DNA of 64,000 nt from an uncultured Clostridium sp. (GTDB lineage: Bacteria; Bacillota; Clostridia; TANB77; CAG-508), in the NCBI GenBank assembly GCA_900556975.1, contig USQZ01000001.1:1-64000 (forward strand), in the 5' to 3' direction. The notes below the pieces were generated by a model that was not told the origin of the DNA, did not search any database, and saw only the letters and a list, made by a program, of their open reading frames with translations. The translations under genes and the position numbers were made by a program. Below, piece by piece: positions 8,190-16,158 of this stretch. How positions within the stretch are numbered: position 1 is the stretch's first letter; each line of letters opens with the position of its first letter.

Positions 8190-8943
8190 AAATGATTTAT
8201 TGATTGCAAAGGTTTTAGATAAAAAGAAAATTTGCAATTCTAAAAACAAAATTACATATACTGATTTTTTAAATGAAAAAGAACAGCATGTTATTGAGAA
8301 AAATGTGAGACTTGAAAATGCTTTTTTCTATGGAGTGAATGAAAATGCGGATAGAAAAATATTAGTTTTTTATCCAGAGAAATTAACGGAGGAGCTTGCT
8401 AGAAAATCACTTAAAAGTGTTTTGATTGGAATTAGGATTACATTAAAAAATGATCAAATAGGAGCTTATGAACATAAAAATTATTTATCTGCTCTTATAA
8501 AGATTGAAATTGATAGAGGTAAAATAGGTGATATTTTAGTTGACGAGTATGGTGCTGATATAATTGCTTTTGATATGAACAAAGAGTTTATAAAGCAGTC
8601 ATTGAGCGAACTTACTCGTTTTAGAAAAGCAGATATTGAAGTTATTCCTATGGATGATATCAAGCAAAAAATTGATAGATTTGAAGAAAGTACAATTATT
8701 GTTGCTAGTATGAGAATTGATAATATTGTTGCTGAACTTGCAGGGTGTTCTAGATCAAATGCTGATGAGTACATAGGCGATGAAAGAGTACTTGTTAATT
8801 ATGAAACGGCTTTAAAGAGTTCAAAAAGTGTTGATGAGGGCGATATTGTGACTATTAGAGGAAAAGGAAAGTTTAGAATTGACGGTTTGGTCAGAAGTAC
8901 AAAAAATAATCGTTTTGTTATCAAAGTCAGCAAATATGCTTAA
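8179..8943 (+). CDS. ylmH: YlmH-family S4 RNA-binding protein
   Basis: A 254-residue protein of the YlmH family. The C-terminal third is an S4 RNA-binding domain (RIDNIVAELAGCSRSNADEYI, then VLVNYETALKSSKSVDEGDIVTIRGKGKF). The N-terminal part is the YlmH-specific domain. B. subtilis YlmH acts on ribosome-nascent chain complexes in ribosome-associated quality control, which is of interest in a genome that appears to carry hard-to-read codons, though no link is shown. ATG 8179 is chosen over an upstream in-frame TTG at 8158 because GGAAAAG precedes it. It overlaps the dxs end. Confidence 0.85.
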   Translation: MKDENDLLIAKVLDKKKICNSKNKITYTDFLNEKEQHVIEKNVRLENAFFYGVNENADRKILVFYPEKLTEELARKSLKSVLIGIRITLKNDQIGAYEHKNYLSALIKIEIDRGKIGDILVDEYGADIIAFDMNKEFIKQSLSELTRFRKADIEVIPMDDIKQKIDRFEESTIIVASMRIDNIVAELAGCSRSNADEYIGDERVLVNYETALKSSKSVDEGDIVTIRGKGKFRIDGLVRSTKNNRFVIKVSKYA

Positions 8944-8977
8944 AATCAACATATTTATAGATTTTGAAAATAAAATA

Positions 8978-9006
8978 TTGCAAACTTATTATTAAAAATA
9001 TATAAT
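8978..9006 (+). promoter_or_regulatory. Promoter of tetR-acyl-CoA synthetase unit
   Basis: TTGCAA (8978-8983) and TATAAT (9001-9006) with a 17-base spacer, 34 bases before the TetR start. A TetR protein commonly represses its own promoter; I see no clear palindromic operator here. Confidence 0.65.
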
Positions 9007-9040
9007 AATATATATTTTTATGATAGGTGATAAATAAATT

Positions 9041-9613
9041 ATGAATAAAACTAAAAGAAAGATTTTCGAAACTTCTATGAAATTGTTTGCTGAAAAAGGT
9101 TATGATGCTACAAGTGTCGAGGAAATTACTGCTACAGTTGGTGTTGCTAAAGGTACTTTGTATTATCATTTTTCGAGCAAAGAAGAAATTTATAATTTTT
9201 TATTAGAAGAAGGTACAAAACTTTTAATAAATAATATAGATTTAAAAATTTCAAAATTAAATAATTCAATAGATAAATTGAGAGCAGTTGCGTTGCTTCA
9301 ATTGAGAATAATAACTAAGTACCAAAATTTGATTACTATTTATTTATCTCAGGTTTGGGGTAGCGATCAACGAAATCAAAAGTGCCAAAAGTATATAACT
9401 GATTATATTGGCAAGATTGAAGAGATTGTTAAAGAAGGTATTCAGAGTGGTGAGTTGAAAGATGGTAATAGTGGTATTATTGCTTCTGAAATCTTTTCAT
9501 TTACGTGTGCTGGATTTATGTATAAAATAAAGTCAGGAAATCCAATAGATATTAAAGAGTTATGTTTGGAATTTGATAAAATGATTTATGGATTGAAAAG
9601 AGATGTTAAGTAG
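9041..9613 (+). CDS. TetR/AcrR-family transcriptional regulator
   Basis: A 190-residue regulator. Residues about 5-50 form a typical TetR helix-turn-helix (FAEKGYDATSVEEI ... GVAKGTLYYHFSSKEEI). The variable ligand-binding domain follows. It ends 33 bases before an acyl-CoA synthetase gene and shares its promoter, so it probably senses a fatty acid or acyl-CoA and controls that gene. The ligand is inferred from context only. Confidence 0.9.
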   Translation: MNKTKRKIFETSMKLFAEKGYDATSVEEITATVGVAKGTLYYHFSSKEEIYNFLLEEGTKLLINNIDLKISKLNNSIDKLRAVALLQLRIITKYQNLITIYLSQVWGSDQRNQKCQKYITDYIGKIEEIVKEGIQSGELKDGNSGIIASEIFSFTCAGFMYKIKSGNPIDIKELCLEFDKMIYGLKRDVK

Positions 9614-9646
9614 CAAGTGGTATTTTTAGGAAGGAATGAAATAAAA

Positions 9647-11380
9647 ATGGGTAAAGGTATACATGATTATGTTAAAATAACAGATTTAAAGGATATGTTA
9701 AACAAGTCTGCAAAGGCATATGTTGATAAGCCGGCTTTTAGATTTAAAACTAAGGAACCTGGAGTTTTTAATGATATATCTTATAAAGAATTTTCAAATC
9801 AGGTTAATGCTTTAGGAACAGCGTTAGTTAATTTAAGTTTAAAAGATAAGAGAATAGCTGTTATTTCAGAAAATAGATATGAATGGGCTGTTTCATATTT
9901 AGCTGTTGTTGCTGGTACGGGAATTGTTGTACCAATGGATAAATCTTTACCTGAAAATGAAATTAAAAGTTTAATTGAACGTTCAGAAGTTGATGCTATT
10001 ATATTTAGTGATAAATATCTTGATGTTATGAAAGATGTCAAGAATTCTGGAACTTCAAATTTAAAATATTATATTTGTATGGATTTAAAGAAAGATGAAA
10101 ATGATGTTTTATCTTTTAAAGAGTTAATAAAAAAAGGAGAAAAATTACTTGCAGGTGGAAATAAAGACTTTGTTGATGCAACTATTGATGCTGAGAAAAT
10201 GTCTATAATGCTATTTACTTCTGGTACAACTGCAAAATCAAAAGCTGTTGCTTTATCTCATAAAAATTTATGTACAAACCTTCAAGATATTGCTTCAATG
10301 TTTGATATAGGTACAAATGATAGAATGCTTTCTTTCTTACCTTTACATCATACTTTTGAATCAACTGTTGGATTTTTATATCCAATTTATGCTGGTGCAA
10401 CAATATGTTATTGCGATGGAATAAGACATATTGCTGATAATATTAGAGAATATCAAATTACTGCAATGATTTCAGTTCCTATTTTGTATGAGAATATGTA
10501 TAAAAAGGTAATGAGAGGTATCGCTAAAAAAGGTAAATTAGAAAAAGTTGAAAAAGGAATGAAAATAAGCAACTTTTTAATGAAATTGCATATAGATGCT
10601 AGAAGAAAAATATTTAAAGAAATTCATGATTTATTAGGTGGAAAGGTTAGATTGTTTATTAATGGTGCTGCTGCTTTGGACCCTGAAGTTGAAAAAGGTT
10701 TTAATGCTTTAGGAATTAATATGGCACAGGGATATGGTTTAACAGAAACATCTCCTGTTTTAGCTGCAGGAAATGGACAACCTAAATATTCTAGAATTGG
10801 TTCTGTTGGTAAAGCTTTCCCAAGTGTAGAATTAAAAATAGATGAACCAAATGAAAATGGAATTGGTGAAGTAATTGCAAAAGCTGACTCTATTATGCTT
10901 GAGTATTATGGCGATGAAGATGCTACAAAGGAAGCAATTATTGATGGTTGGTTTCATACAGGTGATTTAGGATATTTTGATAAAGATGGTTTCTTATTTA
11001 TTGCTGGTAGAAAAAAGACAGTTATTGTGTTGAAAAATGGGAAGAATATTTATCCAGAAGAAATTGAAGCTTTGATTGGTAGAATTGATGGTGTAAAAGA
11101 ATCTTTTGTTTATGGAGTTCCTGCTAATAATGCTGATGAAAAAGAATCAAAGATTAATGCTGAAATAGTTTATGAAAAAGAAAGAATGAAAGAGTTAATT
11201 GAGACTGATGATGAAGATAAAATAAAAGAATATATGTGGGAGCATGTTAAAGAAATTAATAAAACTATGCCATCATATAAATATATAAGAGAAATTATTG
11301 TTACTGATCAAGAATTAATTAAGACAACAACGCAGAAGGTAAAAAGACATGAGGAAATCAAAAAAGTCCTAGGGAAATAA
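9647..11380 (+). CDS. Long-chain fatty acid-CoA ligase (AMP-binding enzyme)
   Basis: A 577-residue adenylate-forming enzyme that activates a carboxylic acid with ATP and loads it onto CoA. The AMP-binding P-loop motif LFTSGTTAKSKAVALSH is near residue 190, FINGAAALDPEV and YGLTETSPVLA near 335-365, and the hinge GWFHTGDLGYFDKDGFLFIAGRKK near 435. These are typical of the FadD/long-chain class. ATG 9647 is preferred to GTG 9617 because AGGAAGG precedes it and the GTG has no ribosome site. Chain length is not determinable. Confidence 0.9.
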   Translation: MGKGIHDYVKITDLKDMLNKSAKAYVDKPAFRFKTKEPGVFNDISYKEFSNQVNALGTALVNLSLKDKRIAVISENRYEWAVSYLAVVAGTGIVVPMDKSLPENEIKSLIERSEVDAIIFSDKYLDVMKDVKNSGTSNLKYYICMDLKKDENDVLSFKELIKKGEKLLAGGNKDFVDATIDAEKMSIMLFTSGTTAKSKAVALSHKNLCTNLQDIASMFDIGTNDRMLSFLPLHHTFESTVGFLYPIYAGATICYCDGIRHIADNIREYQITAMISVPILYENMYKKVMRGIAKKGKLEKVEKGMKISNFLMKLHIDARRKIFKEIHDLLGGKVRLFINGAAALDPEVEKGFNALGINMAQGYGLTETSPVLAAGNGQPKYSRIGSVGKAFPSVELKIDEPNENGIGEVIAKADSIMLEYYGDEDATKEAIIDGWFHTGDLGYFDKDGFLFIAGRKKTVIVLKNGKNIYPEEIEALIGRIDGVKESFVYGVPANNADEKESKINAEIVYEKERMKELIETDDEDKIKEYMWEHVKEINKTMPSYKYIREIIVTDQELIKTTTQKVKRHEEIKKVLGK

Positions 11381-11408
11381 GAAATGTAACAAAAATGTAA
11401 TAGAAAAA

Positions 11409-11437
11409 AGATACAAAAGTAATTGTATCTTTTTTTA
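11409..11437 (+). terminator. Terminator after acyl-CoA ligase
   Basis: An eight-base-pair stem (AGATACAA/TTGTATCT) followed by a T run. Its 3' arm overlaps the -35 box of the next promoter. Confidence 0.8.
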
Positions 11438-11451
11438 GTTAACGTTATAAT
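11423..11451 (+). promoter_or_regulatory. Promoter of the 11503 gene
   Basis: TTGTAT (11423-11428) and TATAAT (11446-11451), 17-base spacer. The -35 element is embedded in the preceding terminator hairpin. Confidence 0.55.
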
Positions 11452-11502
11452 GAATTTAGTTAAATTTTGAGTTTGTACAAATTTAAAGGAGGTCAGTTTA
11501 CA

Positions 11503-12549
11503 ATGTCATTATTTGATAAATTATTTAATCATAAACAAGGCATAGTAAACGTGAGGATGGTAATCACGGAAGAAAAGATATTGTCTAATATAGAAAAAGT
11601 TCAAAAGATGATAAATCCTAAGAGCAAAAAACAAATTGTTCAACTAGAAGAAGATTCTTACTTCAAAGATTTAGTTGAATCAATTAAGACATACTTGGAA
11701 GAATATCCTAAGAAAAAGAATTTTCCAAGAAGTGTGTATAAGGCTGCTTATGATTTAGTTGAATTTGCAACAAATCAATTCGAAGAGAATACTAAAAAGA
11801 TTGAAGAGTTAATAATTCAAAGAGAGAAAAATATAAGCTCTGCTTTTGAGTTAAAAACTATTTTATCTAAAGTTTTAAAGAAAGAAGAAGGATATGAGCA
11901 AGAGATTGAAAATGCATCAGTTAAGTTTTCTGATGATATTGGTGAGTCTTTAAAAATTCTTTCTCAAGGAACTGATGATGAAGAAAAGAAATCTGCTAGA
12001 AAATTAATAGATGCTAGAATTAATAATTTGGAATCTAATTTCCATATAGAAATAGATATGGAAAGAATAGAAGATAAATCTAAGGCTTTAAGCTATATTG
12101 GAATTGAAATTGCTGATGCTTTAAAATATATACCAGCACCAATAGAAGAAGTTTCTTCTGTTCCTGCTCAAGAAAAAGTTGAAAAGGTTGAAGTTAAACC
12201 ACAAGAAGTGAAAGCTCCTATTGTTAAAGCTGCACCTGTTCAAGCTAAAGCACCTGCAGCTGAAGTTAAAGCTTCTAAGAGTGGTTCAAATATTGCTGCT
12301 GCAACTGTTGTTAAACCACAAGCAGAAACAAAAGTTAATCCTATTCTTGCGCAAGCTAAACAACAAAAAGATGATGATCAAATCTTAAATGATATGTATA
12401 TGCAAGAAACTAGATTTGATGTTAAGCCTTCATTATGGCAAAGATTTAAAAATTCTAAGATTATTAGAACAATTAGATATGTAATGAAAATTAGAGTTGT
12501 CCTTGAATTTCCTGCTTTACCAGAAGGAAGAGGAGAGAGTAATTTATAA
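11503..12549 (+). CDS. Unknown coiled-coil protein with Ala/Pro/Lys linker
   Basis: A 348-residue soluble protein without a family I recognise. Residues 15-200 are helical and charged, with likely coiled coils (EENTKKIEELIIQREKN). Residues 205-285 form a low-complexity Ala/Val/Pro/Lys linker. The last 50 residues are basic (LWQRFKNSKIIRTIRYVMKIRV), suggesting membrane-surface or nucleic-acid contact. Start ATG 11503 follows a perfect AAAGGAGGT; the upstream in-frame TTG at 11467 has none. It has its own promoter and terminator, so it is a single-gene transcript. Confidence 0.75.
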   Translation: MSLFDKLFNHKQGIVNVRMVITEEKILSNIEKVQKMINPKSKKQIVQLEEDSYFKDLVESIKTYLEEYPKKKNFPRSVYKAAYDLVEFATNQFEENTKKIEELIIQREKNISSAFELKTILSKVLKKEEGYEQEIENASVKFSDDIGESLKILSQGTDDEEKKSARKLIDARINNLESNFHIEIDMERIEDKSKALSYIGIEIADALKYIPAPIEEVSSVPAQEKVEKVEVKPQEVKAPIVKAAPVQAKAPAAEVKASKSGSNIAAATVVKPQAETKVNPILAQAKQQKDDDQILNDMYMQETRFDVKPSLWQRFKNSKIIRTIRYVMKIRVVLEFPALPEGRGESNL

Positions 12550-12561
12550 AAAATAGATTAG

Positions 12562-12595
12562 GGGACTACTAAAAGCGGTAGTCCCTTAATTTTTT
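12562..12595 (+). terminator. Terminator after 11503 gene
   Basis: GGGACTAC (12562-12569) pairs with GTAGTCCC (12578-12585) and a T-rich run follows. Confidence 0.85.
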
Positions 12596-12616
12596 TCAAA
12601 AAAATTAAAAAATGTC

Positions 12617-12645
12617 TTGACATATTTAAAGTATTAAATTATAAT
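12617..12645 (+). promoter_or_regulatory. Consensus promoter of the tRNA-Met/tRNA-Tyr operon
   Basis: A perfect TTGACA (12617-12622) and TATAAT (12640-12645) with a 17-base spacer, 20 bases before the first tRNA. This is the strongest promoter in the window, as expected for stable RNA. Confidence 0.9.
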
Positions 12646-12665
12646 AGGTCTTGCAGTTGAGAAAT

Positions 12666-12742
12666 GCGCCTTTAGCTCAGTTGGTCAGAGCAACCGGCTC
12701 ATAACCGGTGGGTCCAAGGTTCGAATCCTTGAAGGCGCACCA
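12666..12742 (+). tRNA. tRNA-Met (CAT), elongator type
   Basis: A 77-base cloverleaf with acceptor GCGCCTT/AAGGCGC, a D arm, an anticodon stem CCGG(C/T) around CTCATAA (anticodon CAT), a TTCGAAT T loop and encoded CCA. It lacks the initiator-type unpaired first base, so it is an elongator tRNA-Met. A tRNA-Ile with lysidine-modified CAT cannot be excluded by sequence alone. Confidence 0.92.
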
Positions 12743-12746
12743 CCTT

Positions 12747-12832
12747 GGGTAGGTGGTCGAGTGGTTAATGGCACCAGACTGTAAATCTGGCGACGAGAGT
12801 CTACGATGGTTCGAATCCATCCCTGCCCACCA
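12747..12832 (+). tRNA. tRNA-Tyr (GTA)
   Basis: An 86-base class II tRNA with a long variable arm. Acceptor GGGTAGG pairs with CCTGCCC, the anticodon loop CTGTAAA gives GTA, and CCA is encoded. It starts four bases after tRNA-Met and shares its promoter. Confidence 0.93.
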
Positions 12833-12833
12833 A

Positions 12834-12864
12834 AATACATAGCGTAAGCTATGTATTTTTTTTT
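12834..12864 (+). terminator. Terminator of the tRNA operon
   Basis: A ten-base-pair stem AATACATAGC/GCTATGTATT with a GTAA loop, followed by nine T. Confidence 0.9.
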
Positions 12865-12976
12865 ACTTAAACGACGGATTCGAAAAGGAAGTTGCCGAGC
12901 TTTGAGTTGGTCTGGGGCCAACCAAAGCGAAGGTAAAAATAGTCCAGTGGACTATTTTTCTGACGCGGCTCGACGC

Positions 12977-12997
12977 AATCCATCCCTGCCCACCAAA
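12977..12997 (+). repeat. Duplicated 3' end of tRNA-Tyr
   Basis: Twenty-one bases identical to 12814-12834, the T-arm 3' strand, acceptor 3' strand and CCA of tRNA-Tyr. A second terminator of the same design follows (12996-13024). The 142 bases between contain a perfect hairpin (AAAAATAGTCCA/TGGACTATTTTT, 12934-12957) and no gene. The pattern resembles an attachment-site remnant or a partial tRNA duplication. Confidence 0.8.
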
Positions 12998-13024
12998 CAC
13001 ATAACTTATGTTATGTGTTTTTTT
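12996..13024 (+). terminator. Second terminator after the duplicated tRNA end
   Basis: Ten-base-pair stem AACACATAAC/GTTATGTGTT, loop TTAT, then a T run. Confidence 0.85.
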
Positions 13025-13150
13025 ATGCTTAAAGATAGATAAAAAAGTTACAAGGTTTATTAGAATAATTGTTTTTATGCTGATTTTGTGATATAAGTAA
13101 AATGCAAAATTTAAAATATAATAAAAAAACATTGAAAGGTATGAGAAGAA

Positions 13151-14059
13151 ATGGAAGAATCTTTACTTGAATTTTATTTGAATAAATTAGAGTATAGTGA
13201 TAAACCTGAGTTTCTAAATAAATATTTGAATGTTCCTTGTTTAAAGAGATTGAAGAAGATATGCTATTTTTGTGGAATGGATTATGCGTCAAAGCATATA
13301 TATAATTTTAAAGAAAAGATTACAAGATATGATCATTCGTTAACAGTTGCTTTGCTAACTTGGAAATGTACAAGAGATAAAAAAGCAACTTTGGCAGGAT
13401 TATTTCATGATATTGCTACTCCTTGTTTTTCACATGTAATAGATTATATGAATAAGGATTATGCTAATCAAGAAAGTACAGAAGAGAATACGGAAAAAAT
13501 ATTAAAAAATGATACGTATTTGAGAAAGTTTTTGAAGGAAGATGATATTGAAATTGAAGATATTATTGATTTTAAGCAATATAATATCGTGGATAATAAT
13601 CGACCAAAGGTATGTGCAGATAGATTAGACGGAGTAATACTTACAGGAATTGCTTGGACAAAAAATGTAGATTATGATGATATAGACAATATTATTAGTG
13701 ATATAGAAATTTATGATAATGAAATAGGATTTAAAACGAAAAGCGTTGCAGATAAAGTTTTAGAAATTAGTGAGAGTATTGATCTTTATTGTCATTCTAA
13801 CGAGGATAATTATATGATGGAACTCTTAGCAGCTATAACTAAATATGGAATTGATAATAAATATATTACATATGAAGATTTATATGTGCTTAATGAAGAG
13901 GATTTAATTTACAGGTTAAAGAGCGTTAATGATTCAAAATTACTTGAGTATTTTGATAAATTTGAAAATATAACATTAGATGAAATTCCAAGTATTTGTT
14001 TACCAAATATAAAGATAAGAGATTTGAATCCTTTAGTGCAAGGAAAAAGAATAAAGTAA
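13151..14059 (+). CDS. HD-domain phosphohydrolase-like protein
   Basis: A 302-residue cytoplasmic protein. The HD metal-binding signature is seen as RYDHSLTVALL (His near residue 60), GLFHDIATPCFSHV (HD pair near residues 85-86) and a downstream Asp in CADRLDGV (near 158). This set is typical of HD-superfamily phosphohydrolases that act on nucleotides. The extra FSHVIDY after the HD pair recalls dNTP triphosphohydrolases, but the sequence is too divergent to name the substrate. It is a single-gene transcript ended by a strong terminator. Confidence 0.75.
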   Translation: MEESLLEFYLNKLEYSDKPEFLNKYLNVPCLKRLKKICYFCGMDYASKHIYNFKEKITRYDHSLTVALLTWKCTRDKKATLAGLFHDIATPCFSHVIDYMNKDYANQESTEENTEKILKNDTYLRKFLKEDDIEIEDIIDFKQYNIVDNNRPKVCADRLDGVILTGIAWTKNVDYDDIDNIISDIEIYDNEIGFKTKSVADKVLEISESIDLYCHSNEDNYMMELLAAITKYGIDNKYITYEDLYVLNEEDLIYRLKSVNDSKLLEYFDKFENITLDEIPSICLPNIKIRDLNPLVQGKRIK

Positions 14060-14079
14060 AAATTTAAAATAAAATATTG

Positions 14080-14125
14080 AAAAGCTAGAAATCGATTTTA
14101 AGATATCGTTTTCTAGCTTTTTTTC
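14080..14125 (+). terminator. Terminator after HD-domain gene
   Basis: A long stem (AAAGCTAGAAATCGAT against ATATCGTTTTCTAGCTTT) followed by a T run. Confidence 0.9.
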
Positions 14126-14152
14126 ATAAATTATAGTGAAGGGAGAAAAGAA

Positions 14153-15517
14153 ATGAAAAAATATAGGAAAAGTTTAATTATAGTTATAATTTTAGGCTGT
14201 TTATTGATTTTAAAGTGTTTAGCAGGAATAGTTATAAAAAATGAAAATTTAAATAATTCGATAGATGAAATGCAGAATGTAATTAATAATGAAATACAAT
14301 TTTATGAAATGACAGAAGAGGAAATTATAGAATTAAAGACTGCAGAGATTATTGAGCAAAACGAAATTGATGAACAAAATCTAGAACAAGAGGTAGAAGA
14401 TGAAGGTTTTGAATTGCAAGGAGATATTGCATACGAGGGTGATAAGGCTAGAAGTTGGAATGTGACATTGGGTAATTATAAAGGTTTAACTTATTATTCT
14501 CAAATAGATAATAGATGGAGAAATAAAAGATATTCATCTACAGGAAATGCATCTCAAACAATTGGCTCAAGTGGTTGCGGACCAACGAGTGCTAGTATGA
14601 TTGTAACTGCTTGCAAAGGTGCAATAACTCCTGATGTAATGTCTGATTTGTTTGTGAAATATGGTTACAGAAGTGCTAATAATGGAACTTATTGGAGTGC
14701 TTTTAGAGCAATAGCTGATGAATTTGACATTGGGTATTCTGAAACAACTAATTTTCAAAGAGCAATTGAGTTGTTAAGAAATAATAATTATGTTGTAGCT
14801 TCTGTAGGAAATGGATTATTTACAACTGGAGGACATATTATTGTTTTAACTGCAATAGAAGGAGATACTATAAAAATATATGATCCTTATTTATATGCTG
14901 GAAAATTTGAAACTAGTACTAGAAGAGGAAAAGTAACAGTTGTAGAAAATACAGTGTATGTATCTGTACAAAATTTTAGAAATTATGCGAATGCAAAAGG
15001 TTTCTTTTGTTATAAACATGATGAGAATATTCAAGAAAATAATGTTAAGCCAGTAGTTGTACAGCCATATACAAGGTATGTTAAAGCAAATGGTGGTTTA
15101 AATATTAGAAGTTCACCTAATGGAAATAGAATCGGAGCAATAAGAAATGGCGAACAAATAACTGTTTATGAAACCTCAGGTAATTGGTCAAGAATAGGTG
15201 CTGGAAAGTGGGTTAGTTCTGATTATTTAGTTAGTTCAACATCTAATTATACAAATAATGAGCTAGGTGAAAAATATTCAGTAGGTAGATATAGAGTTAC
15301 AGCTAGTGTCCTTAATGTAAGAAATGGCCCTTCAACGAATTATAGTAGTAAAAGGTATTATCAACTTTCTTCTAATGCAAGACTTCAGAATCGTAGATTG
15401 GGTGGAGAATGTAATGGATATAGAAGAGGTGTTGTTTTTACAGTTTCAAAAATTATAAATAATTGGGGATATTCACCAAGTGGTTGGGTATGTTTGGATT
15501 ATTGTTATAAATATTAA
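14153..15517 (+). CDS. Secreted C39-like peptidase with two SH3-type domains
   Basis: A 454-residue protein with an N-terminal membrane/signal segment (residues 7-28) and an acidic Glu-rich linker (35-90). A papain-like C39_2 domain (about 100-285) shows SGCGPTSASM (Cys), GGHIIVLTA (His) and a following YDPY (Asp). Two bacterial SH3-type modules follow, one near 303-362 (NGGLNIRSSPNG) and one near 375-454 (SVLNVRNGPST). The architecture fits a cell-wall-bound peptidase or hydrolase. It has flanking terminators and is therefore monocistronic. Confidence 0.82.
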   Translation: MKKYRKSLIIVIILGCLLILKCLAGIVIKNENLNNSIDEMQNVINNEIQFYEMTEEEIIELKTAEIIEQNEIDEQNLEQEVEDEGFELQGDIAYEGDKARSWNVTLGNYKGLTYYSQIDNRWRNKRYSSTGNASQTIGSSGCGPTSASMIVTACKGAITPDVMSDLFVKYGYRSANNGTYWSAFRAIADEFDIGYSETTNFQRAIELLRNNNYVVASVGNGLFTTGGHIIVLTAIEGDTIKIYDPYLYAGKFETSTRRGKVTVVENTVYVSVQNFRNYANAKGFFCYKHDENIQENNVKPVVVQPYTRYVKANGGLNIRSSPNGNRIGAIRNGEQITVYETSGNWSRIGAGKWVSSDYLVSSTSNYTNNELGEKYSVGRYRVTASVLNVRNGPSTNYSSKRYYQLSSNARLQNRRLGGECNGYRRGVVFTVSKIINNWGYSPSGWVCLDYCYKY

Positions 15518-15523
15518 TAAAGA

Positions 15524-15557
15524 AGCAGGAGAAACAATTTGTTTTTTCTGCTTTTTT
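15524..15557 (+). terminator. Terminator after secreted C39-like gene
   Basis: AAGCAGGAGAAACA pairs with TGTTTTTTCTGCTT (with G-T pairs) and runs into T. Confidence 0.8.
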
Positions 15558-15600
15558 GTTTGAATTAATAAAGAAGTATATATATAATTTTAATAAAAGT

Positions 15601-15628
15601 TGAACCAAATTAAAAGATGTATCGTCTA
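15601..15628 (+). promoter_or_regulatory. ECF-type autoregulatory promoter
   Basis: TGAACC (15601-15606) and CGTCTA (15623-15628), 16-base spacer, 32 bases before the sigma factor gene. This matches the TGAAAC-N16-CGTCTA pattern read by several Gram-positive ECF sigma factors. The sigma/anti-sigma operon probably activates itself. Confidence 0.75.
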
Positions 15629-15659
15629 ATGGGTAAGAATATAGAAAGGAATTTTTAAG

Positions 15660-16157
15660 ATGAGTATTGAATTAAATAGTTTTACAAATCTTATAAAAGA
15701 GAACAAGCTTAGATTTTATAAAACTGCTAAAGCAATATTGAAAAATGATGATGATGTTTATGATGCACTTCAAGAGGCTTTAATGAGTATTTATCAAAAT
15801 TTTAATCAATTAAAAAATTTGAAGTTTTTCTCAACGTGGGCTACGAGAATTGTAATTAATAAATGTTATGATTTGTTAAGAAAAAACAAAAACAATGTTG
15901 TTCCTTTTGATGAGAATATTGAGAATGATATTAATAGTTCAAAAAACGATGTTTATGAGGTTGATCAATATGGAATAAAGAAGGCTGTTGAAGGTTTAAA
16001 TGAGGAGTTGAAATTAATTACAATTCTTTATTATTATGATGATTATTCTGTAAATGAAATCTCAGAAATAGTTGATATTCCAATAGGAACTGTGAAATCA
16101 AGGTTATCACGTGCTAGAGAAATTTTGAAAAATAAATTAGGAAAGGAGGAGTTTTAA
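15660..16157 (+). CDS. ECF sigma factor
   Basis: A 165-residue RNA polymerase sigma factor of the extracytoplasmic function class. Region 2 (residues about 18-85: DVYDALQEALMSIYQNFNQLKN, then FFSTWATRIVINKCYDLLRKNK) and region 4 (about 112-160: YSVNEISEIVDIPIGTVKSRLSRAREIL) are both complete. It is followed one base later by its membrane anti-sigma gene. An ECF-type promoter lies in front, supporting autoregulation in response to an envelope signal. Confidence 0.92.
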   Translation: MSIELNSFTNLIKENKLRFYKTAKAILKNDDDVYDALQEALMSIYQNFNQLKNLKFFSTWATRIVINKCYDLLRKNKNNVVPFDENIENDINSSKNDVYEVDQYGIKKAVEGLNEELKLITILYYYDDYSVNEISEIVDIPIGTVKSRLSRAREILKNKLGKEEF

Positions 16158-16158
16158 A

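Noticed and set aside
12851..13042. Small ORFs over and after the tRNA genes
   Set aside because: They translate tRNA and terminator sequence and have no ribosome sites.
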